Positions 17,893 to 26,891 of a DNA stretch of 64,000 bases are shown here, one piece after another (position 1 is the stretch's first letter; each line of letters opens with the position of its first letter). The stretch is from Sphingobium sp. CAP-1 (GTDB lineage: Bacteria; Pseudomonadota; Alphaproteobacteria; Sphingomonadales; Sphingomonadaceae): contig NZ_CP046253.1 in NCBI RefSeq assembly GCF_009720145.1, positions 903,501 to 967,500 on the forward strand, given 5' to 3'. The notes beneath the pieces were generated by a model, which saw nothing but the letters and a program-made list of their open reading frames with translations, was not told the DNA's origin and did no database searches. A program made the position numbers and the translations under genes.

Positions 17893-18098
17893 GGCGCATA
17901 TCTCCTGCTGCGGGCGTTGCGGCAGGATAGAAGCGCGCGACGGCATTTGTTGCAGTTGCGCAGGAAAATCCGCGCGATAATCTTCCAAAAATAGGTGGAA
18001 GGCGGCAGCCAATGCTTGGCGCGGCCTCCTAATGTCCGCTCACTGATTCCGACCAACCCCGGCGGGCGTCCCCCTTATCCCGCCAAGGAGCAAGACGC

Positions 18099-18956
18099 AT
18101 GGCGACAGGCATAGAGGCGATGGTGGACCTGCGGCGCATGACCGCACAGGATCTGGCCGCCGCCCACGCGCTTTCGAGCGAACAGAAATGGCCGCATCGC
18201 ATCGAGGATTGGGAGATGCTGTTCGGCCTCGGCTTCGGTTATGTGGTCGAGCGTGACGGTGACGTGATAGGCACCGCCATGGCATGGCTCTACGGCGCTG
18301 ACGCCGCGACGCTGGGCATGGTCATCGTGTCGCCGCGCGCACAGGGCATGGGACTGGGCCGTCGCCTGATGGAGGCGGTGCTGGCCGACCTTGGCGACCG
18401 TACCGTGCTGCTGAACGCCACCGATGAGGGCGCGCCGCTCTATCGCAAGCTGGGGTTCGAGCCGATCGGCCCGGTGTTCCAGCATCAGGGCGCAGCCTTT
18501 GCCGTGCCGATGGCGGAACTGATCCCCGATGAACGGGTGCGGCCGCTGGGCGCGAAGGACATGGGCGTGCTGCGCGATCTTGCGCGGCGGGCGACCGGCA
18601 TGGATCGCGATGCGCTGCTCGACGCGCTGGTGCCCGGCGCGCAGGGCGTGGTGCTGACGCGCAGCAACGAGCCGGTCGGCTTCGCCCTGTTCCGCCGCTT
18701 TGGGCGCGGCTATGTTGTCGGGCCGACGATCGCGCCGGATACGGGCGGAGCGAAGGCGCTGATCTCGCACTGGCTGGGGTCGAATGCGGGCATGTTCTGC
18801 CGACTGGACATTCCCGAAGAAAGCGGGTTGGGCGGCTGGCTCGATGAACTGGGCCTGCCCTGCGTCGGCCGGGTGATGCGTATGGTGCGCGGGCCGATGC
18901 CCAAGGCGGACCCTGCCATCACGACCTTCTCTCTCACCACGCAGGCGCTCGGATGA
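18099..18956 (+). CDS. GNAT acetyltransferase with two GNAT-like halves
   Basis: Protein of 285 residues. The first half has the acetyl-CoA loop VSPRAQGMGLGRRLMEAVLADL (residues about 77-98). The second half (about 150-285) resembles the Acetyltransf_18-type C-terminal domain of YitF-like double GNATs. AAGGAG precedes ATG 18099. Its stop overlaps the next start (ATGA), so it is coupled to the semialdehyde dehydrogenase and may acetylate an amine intermediate. Substrate unknown. Confidence 0.78.
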   Translation: MATGIEAMVDLRRMTAQDLAAAHALSSEQKWPHRIEDWEMLFGLGFGYVVERDGDVIGTAMAWLYGADAATLGMVIVSPRAQGMGLGRRLMEAVLADLGDRTVLLNATDEGAPLYRKLGFEPIGPVFQHQGAAFAVPMAELIPDERVRPLGAKDMGVLRDLARRATGMDRDALLDALVPGAQGVVLTRSNEPVGFALFRRFGRGYVVGPTIAPDTGGAKALISHWLGSNAGMFCRLDIPEESGLGGWLDELGLPCVGRVMRMVRGPMPKADPAITTFSLTTQALG

Positions 18957-20416
18957 CCCTTCCCCTCAACAACCCCGCCCTCTTCATCGAACGCGCCTTC
19001 ATTGGCGGCGCATGGGTCGGGGCGACATCCGGCGCGAGCCTGCCGGTCGACAATCCCGCCACCGGCGCGATCATCGGCACCGTGCCCGATTGTGGCGAGG
19101 CGGATACGCTGGCCGCGATCGCGGCGGCGGAGGCGGCTTTCCCGGCGTGGAAGGCGCATACCGCCGCCGATCGCGCCGCCGTGCTGGAGCGCTGGCACGC
19201 GCTGATCCTGGCCAATGTCGCTGACCTCGGCCGAATCATGACCGCCGAACAGGGCAAGCCGATCGCGGAGGCGGAAGGCGAAATTCGCTATGCCGCCAGC
19301 TTCGTCAAATGGTTCGCCGAGGAAGGTCGCCGCGTCGATGGCGGCATCATCCCCGCGCCGGAGGCCAATCGCCGCATCCTCGTCATGAAGGAGCCGGTCG
19401 GCGTTTCGGCGGCGATCACGCCGTGGAATTTCCCGGCGGCGATGATCACCCGCAAATGCGCGCCGGCGCTGGCCGCCGGTTGCCCGGTGGTGGTGAAGCC
19501 GTCCGACCTGACCCCCTTCACCGCGCTGGCGCTGGCGAAGCTGGCGGAGGAAGCGGGCGTCCCGGCGGGGGTATTCAATGTCGTGACCGGGATGCCCACC
19601 GCGATCGGCGGCGCGCTCACCGCGAGTCCGGTGGTGCGCAAATTATCCTTCACCGGATCGACCCGCGTGGGCGCGCTGCTGATGCGGCAATGCGCCGACA
19701 CCATCAAACGGGTGAGTCTGGAACTGGGCGGCAATGCGCCACTGATCGTGTTCGATGACGCCGATATCGACATTGCCGTCGCCAGCGCGATGGTCAGCAA
19801 GTTCCGCAACGCCGGGCAAACCTGCGTCTGCGCCAACCGCATATTGGTGCAGGATGGCGTCTACGACCAGTTTGCCGAAAAGCTGGCCAGGGCCGTCAGC
19901 GCGCTGAAGGTCGCGCCGGGCGACATGCCGGGCAGCACGATCGGCCCGCTGATCAACGCCGCCGCCGCGGAGAAGGTGAAGGCGCATGTCGAGGATGCGC
20001 TGGCCCATGGCGCGACCTTGTTCGCGCAGGCGCCTGAAGGCGCGAGCGGCGCGCGCTTCGCGACGCCAGTGGTACTGACCGGGGCGACGCGCGACATGCG
20101 CCTGGCCGAGGAAGAGACGTTCGGCCCGGTCGCGCCGCTGTTCCGCTTCACCCATGAGGAGGAAGGGATCGAGCTGGCCAACGCCACCAGCTATGGTCTG
20201 GCCGCCTATTTCTACACCGAAAATCTGCACCGCGCCTTCCGCGTGGCGGAGCGGCTGGAGGCGGGGATGGTCGCGCTCAACAGCGGGGCGATCGCGATGG
20301 AGGTCGCGCCCTTTGGCGGGGTCAAGATGTCGGGGCTGGGCCGCGAAGGCGCCCATGCCGGGATCGAGGAATATATCGAGACCAAGGCGTTCCATATTGC
20401 GGGGCTGAAGCTTTAG
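18953..20416 (+). CDS. gabD: NAD(P)-dependent succinate-semialdehyde dehydrogenase family
   Basis: Protein of 487 residues, the standard GabD length. It has TPWNFPAAMITRKCAPALAAG, KPSDLTPFTALALA, FTGSTRVGALLM, catalytic Glu in LELGGNAPLIVFDD and catalytic Cys in NAGQTCVCANR. The CVCANR context with two cysteines is typical of succinate-semialdehyde dehydrogenases. The enzyme would feed succinate semialdehyde from putrescine/GABA-type degradation into the TCA cycle, consistent with the nearby class III aminotransferase and PuuB/PuuC-like genes. Confidence 0.85.
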   Translation: MTLPLNNPALFIERAFIGGAWVGATSGASLPVDNPATGAIIGTVPDCGEADTLAAIAAAEAAFPAWKAHTAADRAAVLERWHALILANVADLGRIMTAEQGKPIAEAEGEIRYAASFVKWFAEEGRRVDGGIIPAPEANRRILVMKEPVGVSAAITPWNFPAAMITRKCAPALAAGCPVVVKPSDLTPFTALALAKLAEEAGVPAGVFNVVTGMPTAIGGALTASPVVRKLSFTGSTRVGALLMRQCADTIKRVSLELGGNAPLIVFDDADIDIAVASAMVSKFRNAGQTCVCANRILVQDGVYDQFAEKLARAVSALKVAPGDMPGSTIGPLINAAAAEKVKAHVEDALAHGATLFAQAPEGASGARFATPVVLTGATRDMRLAEEETFGPVAPLFRFTHEEEGIELANATSYGLAAYFYTENLHRAFRVAERLEAGMVALNSGAIAMEVAPFGGVKMSGLGREGAHAGIEEYIETKAFHIAGLKL

Positions 20417-20428
20417 GCTCCCCCTTTT

Positions 20429-20505
20429 CCGTTCGGGCTGAGCCTGTCGAAGCCCTGCACTTTACTTCAAGAAGAACGGCCCTTCGACAGGCTCAGGGCG
20501 AACGG
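20429..20505. repeat. Intergenic palindromic repeat
   Basis: Arms of 24 bases (20429-20452 and 20482-20505) match as inverted copies with two mismatches. The core CTTCGACAGGCTCA is a repeat element often seen between genes in sphingomonad genomes. It may act as a transcript 3' stabiliser or terminator. Confidence 0.7.
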
Positions 20506-20514
20506 GAGTAGGCT

Positions 20515-21591
20515 ATGTCCGCCAACCGCAACTATTCCATCTCCGTCATTCCCGGCGACGGCATCGGCAAGGAAGTCATGCCCGAAGGCATTCGCGTGCT
20601 GGAGCGCGCGGCGAGCCTCTATGGCTTTACCATCGAGCAGAAATGGCAGGATTTCGCCTGCTGCGATTATTACGCCAAACATGGGCAGATGATGCCCGAC
20701 GACTGGAAGGCGCAGATCGGCAACCCGCACGCCATCTTCTTCGGCGCGGTGGGCTGGCCCGACACGGTGCCGGATCATATCTCGCTGTGGGGATCGCTGC
20801 TCCAGTTCCGGCGCGAATATGACCAATATGTCAATCTGCGCCCGGTGCGGCTGATGCCCGGCGTCCCCTGCCCGCTCGCCGGGCGCGAGCCGGGCGATAT
20901 TGATTTCTGGGTGGTGCGCGAAAATACCGAGGGCGAATATAGCTCCGTGGGTGGCAAGATGTTCCCCGGCACGCCGCGCGAGGTCGTGATTCAGGAAACG
21001 GTGATGACCCGGCATGGCACCGACCGGGTGCTGCGCTATGCGTTCGAGCTGGCGGCGACGCGGGACCGCAAGCATGTCACGTCGGCCACCAAGTCCAACG
21101 GCATCGCCATCACCATGCCCTGGTGGGACGAGCGGGTGGAGGAGATGGCGAAAAACTATCCCACCGTCACCCACGACAAATATCATATCGACATATTGAC
21201 CGCGCAGTTCGTGCTGAACCCTGATCGCTTCGATGTGGTGGTGGCGTCCAACCTGTTCGGCGACATTCTTTCCGATCTGGGTCCGGCCTGCACCGGCACG
21301 ATCGGCGTCGCGCCGTCGGGCAATATCAACCCGGATCGCACCGCGCCGTCGCTGTTCGAGCCGGTTCATGGTTCGGCGCCGGACATTGCCGGCAAAGGCA
21401 TCGCCAATCCGGTCGGGCAAATCTGGTCGGCGGCGATGATGCTGGAGCATCTGGGCGAGGCCGAAGCCGCCGCCGCGATCATGCGCGCGGTCGAGACGGT
21501 GCTGGCGGAACCCGGCCTGCGCACCGGCGATCTGAAGGGCAAGGCGAACACCGTGGAATGCGGCAAGGCGATCGCCGACGCGCTGGCCTGA
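20515..21591 (+). CDS. Tartrate/D-malate dehydrogenase (isocitrate/isopropylmalate dehydrogenase family)
   Basis: Protein of 358 residues. The N-terminus ISVIPGDGIGKEVMPEGIRVL is the family nucleotide-site signature. WVVRENTEGEYSSVGGKMFPG is characteristic of the tartrate dehydrogenase/TtuC-YeaU group. The metal-binding region is NLFGDILSDLGPACTGTIGVAPSGNI, and EPVHGSAPDIAGKGIANP follows. It would oxidatively decarboxylate tartrate or D-malate with NAD and Mn2+. Its place in an amine cluster is unexpected. Start ATG 20515 comes directly after the palindromic repeat. Confidence 0.85.
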   Translation: MSANRNYSISVIPGDGIGKEVMPEGIRVLERAASLYGFTIEQKWQDFACCDYYAKHGQMMPDDWKAQIGNPHAIFFGAVGWPDTVPDHISLWGSLLQFRREYDQYVNLRPVRLMPGVPCPLAGREPGDIDFWVVRENTEGEYSSVGGKMFPGTPREVVIQETVMTRHGTDRVLRYAFELAATRDRKHVTSATKSNGIAITMPWWDERVEEMAKNYPTVTHDKYHIDILTAQFVLNPDRFDVVVASNLFGDILSDLGPACTGTIGVAPSGNINPDRTAPSLFEPVHGSAPDIAGKGIANPVGQIWSAAMMLEHLGEAEAAAAIMRAVETVLAEPGLRTGDLKGKANTVECGKAIADALA

Positions 21592-21867
21592 CAGCGAGGC
21601 GGGAAATAGGAAAAGCGGTGCTTAACTTCGCATATTTCCCGCAAATTGCGACATTTTGTTGCGCCACCCCGATCCTATCGACAAGCGGCATGAAGGGGGT
21701 CGTCCTGATGGGGCGGCCCCTTCCCCTTCCTGGCAGATCAGCCCCCGATAGGACAGCGGCAGATTATGCCGCACCGCTTCGCGATTAAGCGTGGGGATGG
21801 TCGCCATTCGCCCCATATCGGGCTTTCGCTCTGCCGCATAAGGATAGTCTTGCCCCCAAGACCCACA

Positions 21868-23271
21868 ATGGCGAGCTTCCTGATGACGCTGCAATCCAAC
21901 CGGTCCCTGCTGGACATCGACCGCGACCATCTGATCCACCCCGTCACCTCCTTCCGCGGGCATGAGGCGCATGGCGCGCTGTTGCTGGAAAGCGGCAAGG
22001 GCATGTGGCTGAAGGATATGGACGGCAAGGATCTGCTGGATGCCTTTGCCGGCCTGTGGTGCGTCAATGTCGGCTATGGCCAGGACAGCATCGCGCAAGT
22101 GGCGGCCGAACAGATGCGCCGCCTGCCCTACGCCACCGGCTATTTCCATTTCGGCAGCGAACCGGCGGTGAAGCTGGCGCAACGGCTGGTCGACCTCAGC
22201 CCCGAAGGCCTCGACCATGTCTATTTCACGCTGGGCGGGTCGGATGCGGTGGACAGCGCGATCCGCTATATCACCCATTATTACAACGCGATCGGCAAGC
22301 CCGAAAAGAAGCAATATATCGCGCTGGAGCGCGGCTATCACGGGTCGAGCAGCACCGGCGCGGGGCTGACGGCACTGGCCAATTTCCATCGCAATTTCGA
22401 CCTGCCGCTACGCTGGCAGCATCATATCGCGTCCCCCTACCCCTATCGCAGCGATCTGGAGGGGGACGACGCCGCGATCATCGCCCGGTCGGTGCAGGAA
22501 TTGAAGGACAAGGTCGCGGAACTGGGCGCGGACAAGGTCGCGGCCTTCTTCTGCGAACCGATTCAGGGATCGGGCGGCGTGATCGTGCCGCCGGTGGGAT
22601 GGCTGAAAGCGATGCGCGACGCCTGCACCGAGCTGGATATTCTCTTCGTCACCGATGAGGTCATCACCGCCTTTGGCCGCACCGGGCCGATGTTCGCCTG
22701 CGAAGCGGAAGATGTGTCGCCCGACCTGATGACCGTCGCCAAGGGGCTGACCTCCGGCTATGTGCCGATGGGCGCGCTGCTGATGTCGGACAAAGTGTAT
22801 CAGGGCATCGCCAATGGCGCCGCGCCCGACATCGCGATCGGCCATGGCGCGACCTATTCGGGCCATCCCGTCAGTGCGGCGGTGGGGCTGGAGGTGCTGC
22901 GCCTGTATACCGAAGGCGGCATATTGGCGAACGGGCAGAAGGTCGCCGCGCGCTTCGACGCCGGGCTGGCGGCCCTGGCCGATCATCCGATGGTCGGCGA
23001 CACGCGCGGACGCGGCCTGCTGGGCGCGATCGAACTGGTGAGCGACAAGGGCGGCAAGACGCGGTTCGACCCCGCGCTGAAACTGGCCGATCGGCTGTTC
23101 GCGAAAGCCTATGACAATGGCGTGATTTTCCGCGCCTTTGCCGACAATATCATCGGCCTCGCGCCAGCGCTGTGCGCGTCGGACGGGGAGATGGACGAGA
23201 TATTCGCGCGCATCGCCAAGACGCTGGACGATCTGCTCGAAGAAGCCGATATTCGCGCGGCAGTGCGATAA
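21868..23271 (+). CDS. Class III aminotransferase, putrescine/beta-alanine:pyruvate type
   Basis: PLP enzyme of 467 residues. The PLP lysine is in DLMTVAKGLTSGYVPMGALL, the cofactor Asp in FVTDEVITAFGRTG, and ALERGYHGSSSTGAG is the phosphate-binding region. Wording such as LWCVNVGYGQDSIAQVAAEQM resembles SpuC and other omega-aminotransferases that use pyruvate. It would convert a primary amine or omega-amino acid to the (semi)aldehyde used by the dehydrogenases nearby. ATG 21868 or 21883 are possible starts; the frame is open further upstream but is not protein-like. The 276-base gap before it shows no clear structure. Confidence 0.82.
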   Translation: MASFLMTLQSNRSLLDIDRDHLIHPVTSFRGHEAHGALLLESGKGMWLKDMDGKDLLDAFAGLWCVNVGYGQDSIAQVAAEQMRRLPYATGYFHFGSEPAVKLAQRLVDLSPEGLDHVYFTLGGSDAVDSAIRYITHYYNAIGKPEKKQYIALERGYHGSSSTGAGLTALANFHRNFDLPLRWQHHIASPYPYRSDLEGDDAAIIARSVQELKDKVAELGADKVAAFFCEPIQGSGGVIVPPVGWLKAMRDACTELDILFVTDEVITAFGRTGPMFACEAEDVSPDLMTVAKGLTSGYVPMGALLMSDKVYQGIANGAAPDIAIGHGATYSGHPVSAAVGLEVLRLYTEGGILANGQKVAARFDAGLAALADHPMVGDTRGRGLLGAIELVSDKGGKTRFDPALKLADRLFAKAYDNGVIFRAFADNIIGLAPALCASDGEMDEIFARIAKTLDDLLEEADIRAAVR

Positions 23272-23290
23272 GACAAGGGGGAGCGGGACT

Positions 23291-23785
23291 ATGTTGGGCG
23301 GACCCAGACTGGACAGGATTGACCTGAAAATCCTGACGCAGCTTCAACAATCCGGCCGCATCACCAATGTCGAACTGGCCGACGCGGTGGGCCTGTCCCC
23401 CAGCCCCTGCCTGACCCGCGTCAAGCGGCTGGAGAAGGCCGGATATATCACCGGCTATGGCGCGCATATCAACCTGCACAAGCTGGGCGAATATCTGACT
23501 GTCTTTACCGAGGTGACGCTGACCGAGCATCGCGCCGGCGACTTTTCCCGGTTCGAAACGCGCATCCGCAAGCTGGACGAGATTGTCGAATGTCATCTGG
23601 TCAGCGGCGGATATGATTATCTGCTGAAATTCGTGACGCGCGGCGTGGCGCATTATCAGTCGATCATCGAAGGGATGCTGGAAAGCGACTACGGCATCGA
23701 GAAATATTTCAGCTATGTCGTGATCAAATCGCCCTTCATCAAACATCATTATCCGATCCAGCATCTGTTCGGCGAACAGAGATAG
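23291..23785 (+). CDS. Lrp/AsnC family transcriptional regulator
   Basis: Protein of 164 residues. The N-terminal winged helix is LDRIDLKILTQLQQSGRITN, then VELADAVGLSPSPCLTRVKRLEKAGYI, the Lrp recognition-helix pattern. The C-terminal RAM domain (residues about 70-150) includes VECHLVSGGYDYLLKF, the ligand-binding loop. Sited 20 bases after the aminotransferase and in the same direction, it is probably the amino-acid-responsive regulator of this block, similar in type to BkdR/PutR. AAGGGGGAG lies before the start. Confidence 0.9.
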   Translation: MLGGPRLDRIDLKILTQLQQSGRITNVELADAVGLSPSPCLTRVKRLEKAGYITGYGAHINLHKLGEYLTVFTEVTLTEHRAGDFSRFETRIRKLDEIVECHLVSGGYDYLLKFVTRGVAHYQSIIEGMLESDYGIEKYFSYVVIKSPFIKHHYPIQHLFGEQR

Positions 23786-23810
23786 GGTTGGGGTTTTGTC
23801 CCGCCGGGAA

Positions 23811-23856
23811 TCCCGCTTCTGAGAAGGCGGGACTGGGTTCCCGCCTGCGCGGGAAC
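23811..23856. repeat. Intergenic double hairpin repeat
   Basis: Two adjacent hairpins: an imperfect one at 23811-23832 around TTCTGAGAA, and GTTCCCGC-CTGC-GCGGGAAC at 23837-23856. The same class of element (GCGGGAA/TTCCCGC) appears near 51.95 kb. It is a dispersed extragenic repeat, possibly ending the lrp transcript. Confidence 0.6.
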
Positions 23857-23897
23857 GCGATATATTTGTGACGACACACAGTTTAGGCTTTTCCCGC

Positions 23898-25046
23898 ATG
23901 ACCGACATTGCCGACCTGATCGAACCGCTCGTCGCGTTTCGCCGCGACATTCATGCGCATCCCGAACTGGGCTTTTGCGAGCATCGCACCGCGGCAAGGA
24001 TCGCGGAACAACTGCGCGCGCTGGGGCTGGAAGTGCATGAGGGGATCGGCAGGACCGGCGTGGTCGGGGTGCTGCGCAACGGCGCGTCCGGGCGCAGCAT
24101 CGGGTTGCGGGCGGACATGGACGCGCTGCCCATCCATGAGCAGACCAACCTGCCCTATGCCAGCAAGACGCCCGGCACTTTCCATGGCTGCGGCCATGAC
24201 GGGCATGTCGCGATGCTGCTGGGCGCGGCGCAACATCTGAGCCGGAGCCGCAATTTCGACGGCACGGTCAACTTCTTCTTCCAGCCCGCCGAAGAGGGGC
24301 AGGGCGGCGCGCGCGAGATGGTGAAGGAAGGGCTGTTCGAGCGCTTCCCGTGCGATCGGGTGTTCGGGCTGCACAATTGGCCCGACCTGCCCGCCGGCAC
24401 GATCGCGACGCGGCCCGGCCCGATCATGGGCGCGGCCGACAAGTTCGAGATCAGACTGGAAGGACGCGGCGGCCATGCGGCGATCCCGCAGGATACGCCC
24501 GACGCGATATTTGCTGCGGCTATATTGGTGCAGCAATTAAACGCCATCGTGTCGCGCCGGATTGCGCCGACAGCGTCGGCGGTGCTGTCCATCACCCAGA
24601 TTCATGGCGGGCATACGCATAATGTGATCCCCGAACTGGTGACGATTTCGGGGACGGTGCGCACCTTCGACCCCGCCGTCCAGGACCGGATCGAGGCGTC
24701 GATCCGCCAGATTGCGGCAGGCGTCGCGCTGGCGGGCGAGGTGACGGCGAGCGTCGATTATCAGCGTTACTATCCGGCCACGATCAACGACCGGCAAGCG
24801 GCACAGGAGGCGCTGGACGCCGCCGCGACCGTGGGCATCGCGCAGTTGGCGCCCGATCCGGCCTTCACCTCCGAAGATTTCGCCTTCATGCTGCAAGCGT
24901 GCAAGGGCGCCTATATCTGGCTGGGGCAGGCGAAGGCGGAAGGCTCCGCGCCGCTGCACAATCCGCATTATGATTTCAACGATGACGTGCTGGGGCTGGG
25001 CATAAGGCTGCATGTCGCGCTGGCCGAGCGGCATCTGGCGCCCTGA
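23898..25046 (+). CDS. M20 family amidohydrolase (hippurate hydrolase/aminoacylase-like)
   Basis: Metallopeptidase of 382 residues. It shows RRDIHAHPELGF at the N-terminus, LRADMDALPI, the metal site GCGHDGHVAMLLGAA, catalytic Glu in PAEEGQGGAREMV and GLHNWPDLPAG, all typical of the M20D amidohydrolase subfamily. It would remove an N-acyl group from an amino acid or amine conjugate using two divalent metals, for example undoing a GNAT-made N-acetyl group. Start ATG 23898; a GTG at 23868 is in frame. The gene converges on the copper genes. Confidence 0.87.
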   Translation: MTDIADLIEPLVAFRRDIHAHPELGFCEHRTAARIAEQLRALGLEVHEGIGRTGVVGVLRNGASGRSIGLRADMDALPIHEQTNLPYASKTPGTFHGCGHDGHVAMLLGAAQHLSRSRNFDGTVNFFFQPAEEGQGGAREMVKEGLFERFPCDRVFGLHNWPDLPAGTIATRPGPIMGAADKFEIRLEGRGGHAAIPQDTPDAIFAAAILVQQLNAIVSRRIAPTASAVLSITQIHGGHTHNVIPELVTISGTVRTFDPAVQDRIEASIRQIAAGVALAGEVTASVDYQRYYPATINDRQAAQEALDAAATVGIAQLAPDPAFTSEDFAFMLQACKGAYIWLGQAKAEGSAPLHNPHYDFNDDVLGLGIRLHVALAERHLAP

Positions 25047-25092
25047 ATCCTGTCGGACCGAAGCGAACGGATCATGACAAGGTCATTCGACC

Positions 25093-25794
25093 CTAAAGAC
25101 TGAAGCCGAAACCGATCACGCCCATGGTCGAATGGAGCGCCTCCCCCTGGGCGCGGGCGAGGCGGCGGGTGCCGGCCAGCAGCCGTTCATGGACGACGCC
25201 GGCATAGGCGTTGATTTTGGGCGTCAGGCGGTAGCGCAGGCGCAGCGTGGCTTCGCCTTCGGTGAAGCCCGATCGGGTGGCTTCGGCGGCGCTGGATTGC
25301 GCCGACCAGCCAGCCGCGACGCGTGGTTCCAGATAGAGGCGCTGCGTGACCGGCAGTTGGTAAATGATCTGCCCTTCGCCGGTCAGCCGCCCCTTGTCGG
25401 ACAGGAAGGCATAGCTTTCCCAGTTGAAGCGGGTGCCGACCGTTCCCTGCACGCCGATGATGGCGTGTATATCGCGCGGGTGCGGTTTGAAATCCTTGCG
25501 CACGCCGACCAGAAAGGTCGTGTTGCCGACGCTGTGGCCGTAGAAGAGGCGAGCCTGCACCTCATCGATCTGGTTGCCGAGCGCGCCGCCGCCCTGCGTC
25601 ACCAGCATCGCCTGGTCGGTGGCGTCGCCGAGCGAAAAGGTCGCGTCCCAGAGAAACACATCGTCGCCACGCCCGGTGCGCAGTTCGATGAGGTCGAAGC
25701 CGCCGCTGAGCGTCGCGGGCTGGGCGCGCGCGGGCGCAACCGCGACCATTGCGCAGCCGCACAGAAGCCAGAACTGATATGCGAAACGCGCCAT
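25093..25794 (-). CDS. CopB-like outer-membrane protein, short paralogue without Met/His region
   Basis: Protein of 233 residues with a signal peptide ending ARAQP. The body matches the C-terminal CopB domain: FLVGVRKDFKPHPRDIHAIIGVQG, LYLEPRVAAGWSAQ and LRLRYRLTPKINAYAGV, a beta-barrel-like region. Unlike the full CopB next door it has no Met/His-rich copper-binding stretch. It sits 140 bases after the 318-residue copB on the same strand. It could be a degenerate duplicate or a barrel for another role. Family call reliable, function inferred. Confidence 0.75.
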   Translation of the reverse strand: MARFAYQFWLLCGCAMVAVAPARAQPATLSGGFDLIELRTGRGDDVFLWDATFSLGDATDQAMLVTQGGGALGNQIDEVQARLFYGHSVGNTTFLVGVRKDFKPHPRDIHAIIGVQGTVGTRFNWESYAFLSDKGRLTGEGQIIYQLPVTQRLYLEPRVAAGWSAQSSAAEATRSGFTEGEATLRLRYRLTPKINAYAGVVHERLLAGTRRLARAQGEALHSTMGVIGFGFSL

Positions 25795-25934
25795 CTACCC
25801 TGCGATCCGGTTGCCGGTATCGCAGGGAAATTAATGCGGCTGCCGCAGCGCTATTGCACGAAGCGCGGCGCGGACCGTGGCGTTGATGACTCATTGTCGC
25901 GCACGCCCGGCAGCTTATGCCGAAATGATTTGCA

Positions 25935-26891
25935 TTAGAACCAGAAGCGCACGCCCATCACCAGACTGGTGGTCGATGCCCCGTCTCCGGCGGCGCGGGC
26001 GTAGCGGGCGGTGTCGCCGAAGCTGCGTTCCCAGTTGACGCCGATATAGGGCGCAAATTCATGGGCGATTTCGTAGCGCAGACGCAGCCCCAGCTCGATC
26101 GTGGAGAGGCCCGATCCGACGCCGATATCCGGCACATTCTGTGCGGCGATATTCACTTCGGCGGCGGGTTGCAGGATCAGCCGCTGGGTCAGGCGCTGGT
26201 CATAGCTGCCCTCGACGCGGAGATGGGCGTCGCCCTTGTTCGAGAGGAATGCCTGCGCCTCCAGTTCGAACCAGTAGGGGGCGAGGCCTTCGATGCCGAT
26301 GGTGGCATATGTGCGCTGCGGCCGGGGGCGGAAATCCTGACGGACGCCGGCGACGATATTCCACCAGGGGTCGATCGCGCGGCTGTAGAGCGCCTGCACC
26401 TCCGCGCTTTCGAGCGCGCCATCGACCGCGCCCTCCCCTTCGGACTTGATGGCGAGGCGGTTGATGTCGCCGCCGATCCAGCCTTCGCCTTCCCAGGCAT
26501 AGCCGTCGCCGCCCTTTTGCCCGCGATATTCGAGCCGGTCGAGCATCAGTTGGGAGAAGGTCATGCCGCCGCTCTCCTTCGCCATGGCGGCGCGAGCGCG
26601 GGCCATGACGGCCGGATCATAGAGCGCTTCGGCGGCATAATCGGTCGCGACCGGCGGGGCGACGCCCTTCGGCATGGTATCGTCCGATGCGGGCATGGCA
26701 TGACCGGCATGGGGATTGGCGGGCTGGTCCGGCGCGGGCGTTTCTTCCGCCGGCGGCGTCTGGTGCGCGCTGTGATCCATAGCCTCATGGTTCATTTGCC
26801 CATGATCCATCTGGCTATGATCCATCGTCTGCGCCTGCGCGGCGACGATGCTGCCCGCGATCAGCGCGGTGGCGGCGATCAGGCGCTTCAT
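25935..26891 (-). CDS. copB: Copper resistance protein B (outer membrane)
   Basis: Protein of 318 residues. Signal peptide 1-20 ends at AAQAQ. Residues 23-75 are rich in Met and His (MDHSQMDHGQM, HAGHAMP), the copper-binding region of CopB/PcoB. The C-terminal 200 residues form the conserved domain with WNIVAGVRQDFRPRPQRTY and LQPAAEVNIAAQ. It acts in the outer membrane with periplasmic CopA to sequester or export copper. Its start overlaps the copA stop (ATGA). Confidence 0.92.
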   Translation of the reverse strand: MKRLIAATALIAGSIVAAQAQTMDHSQMDHGQMNHEAMDHSAHQTPPAEETPAPDQPANPHAGHAMPASDDTMPKGVAPPVATDYAAEALYDPAVMARARAAMAKESGGMTFSQLMLDRLEYRGQKGGDGYAWEGEGWIGGDINRLAIKSEGEGAVDGALESAEVQALYSRAIDPWWNIVAGVRQDFRPRPQRTYATIGIEGLAPYWFELEAQAFLSNKGDAHLRVEGSYDQRLTQRLILQPAAEVNIAAQNVPDIGVGSGLSTIELGLRLRYEIAHEFAPYIGVNWERSFGDTARYARAAGDGASTTSLVMGVRFWF

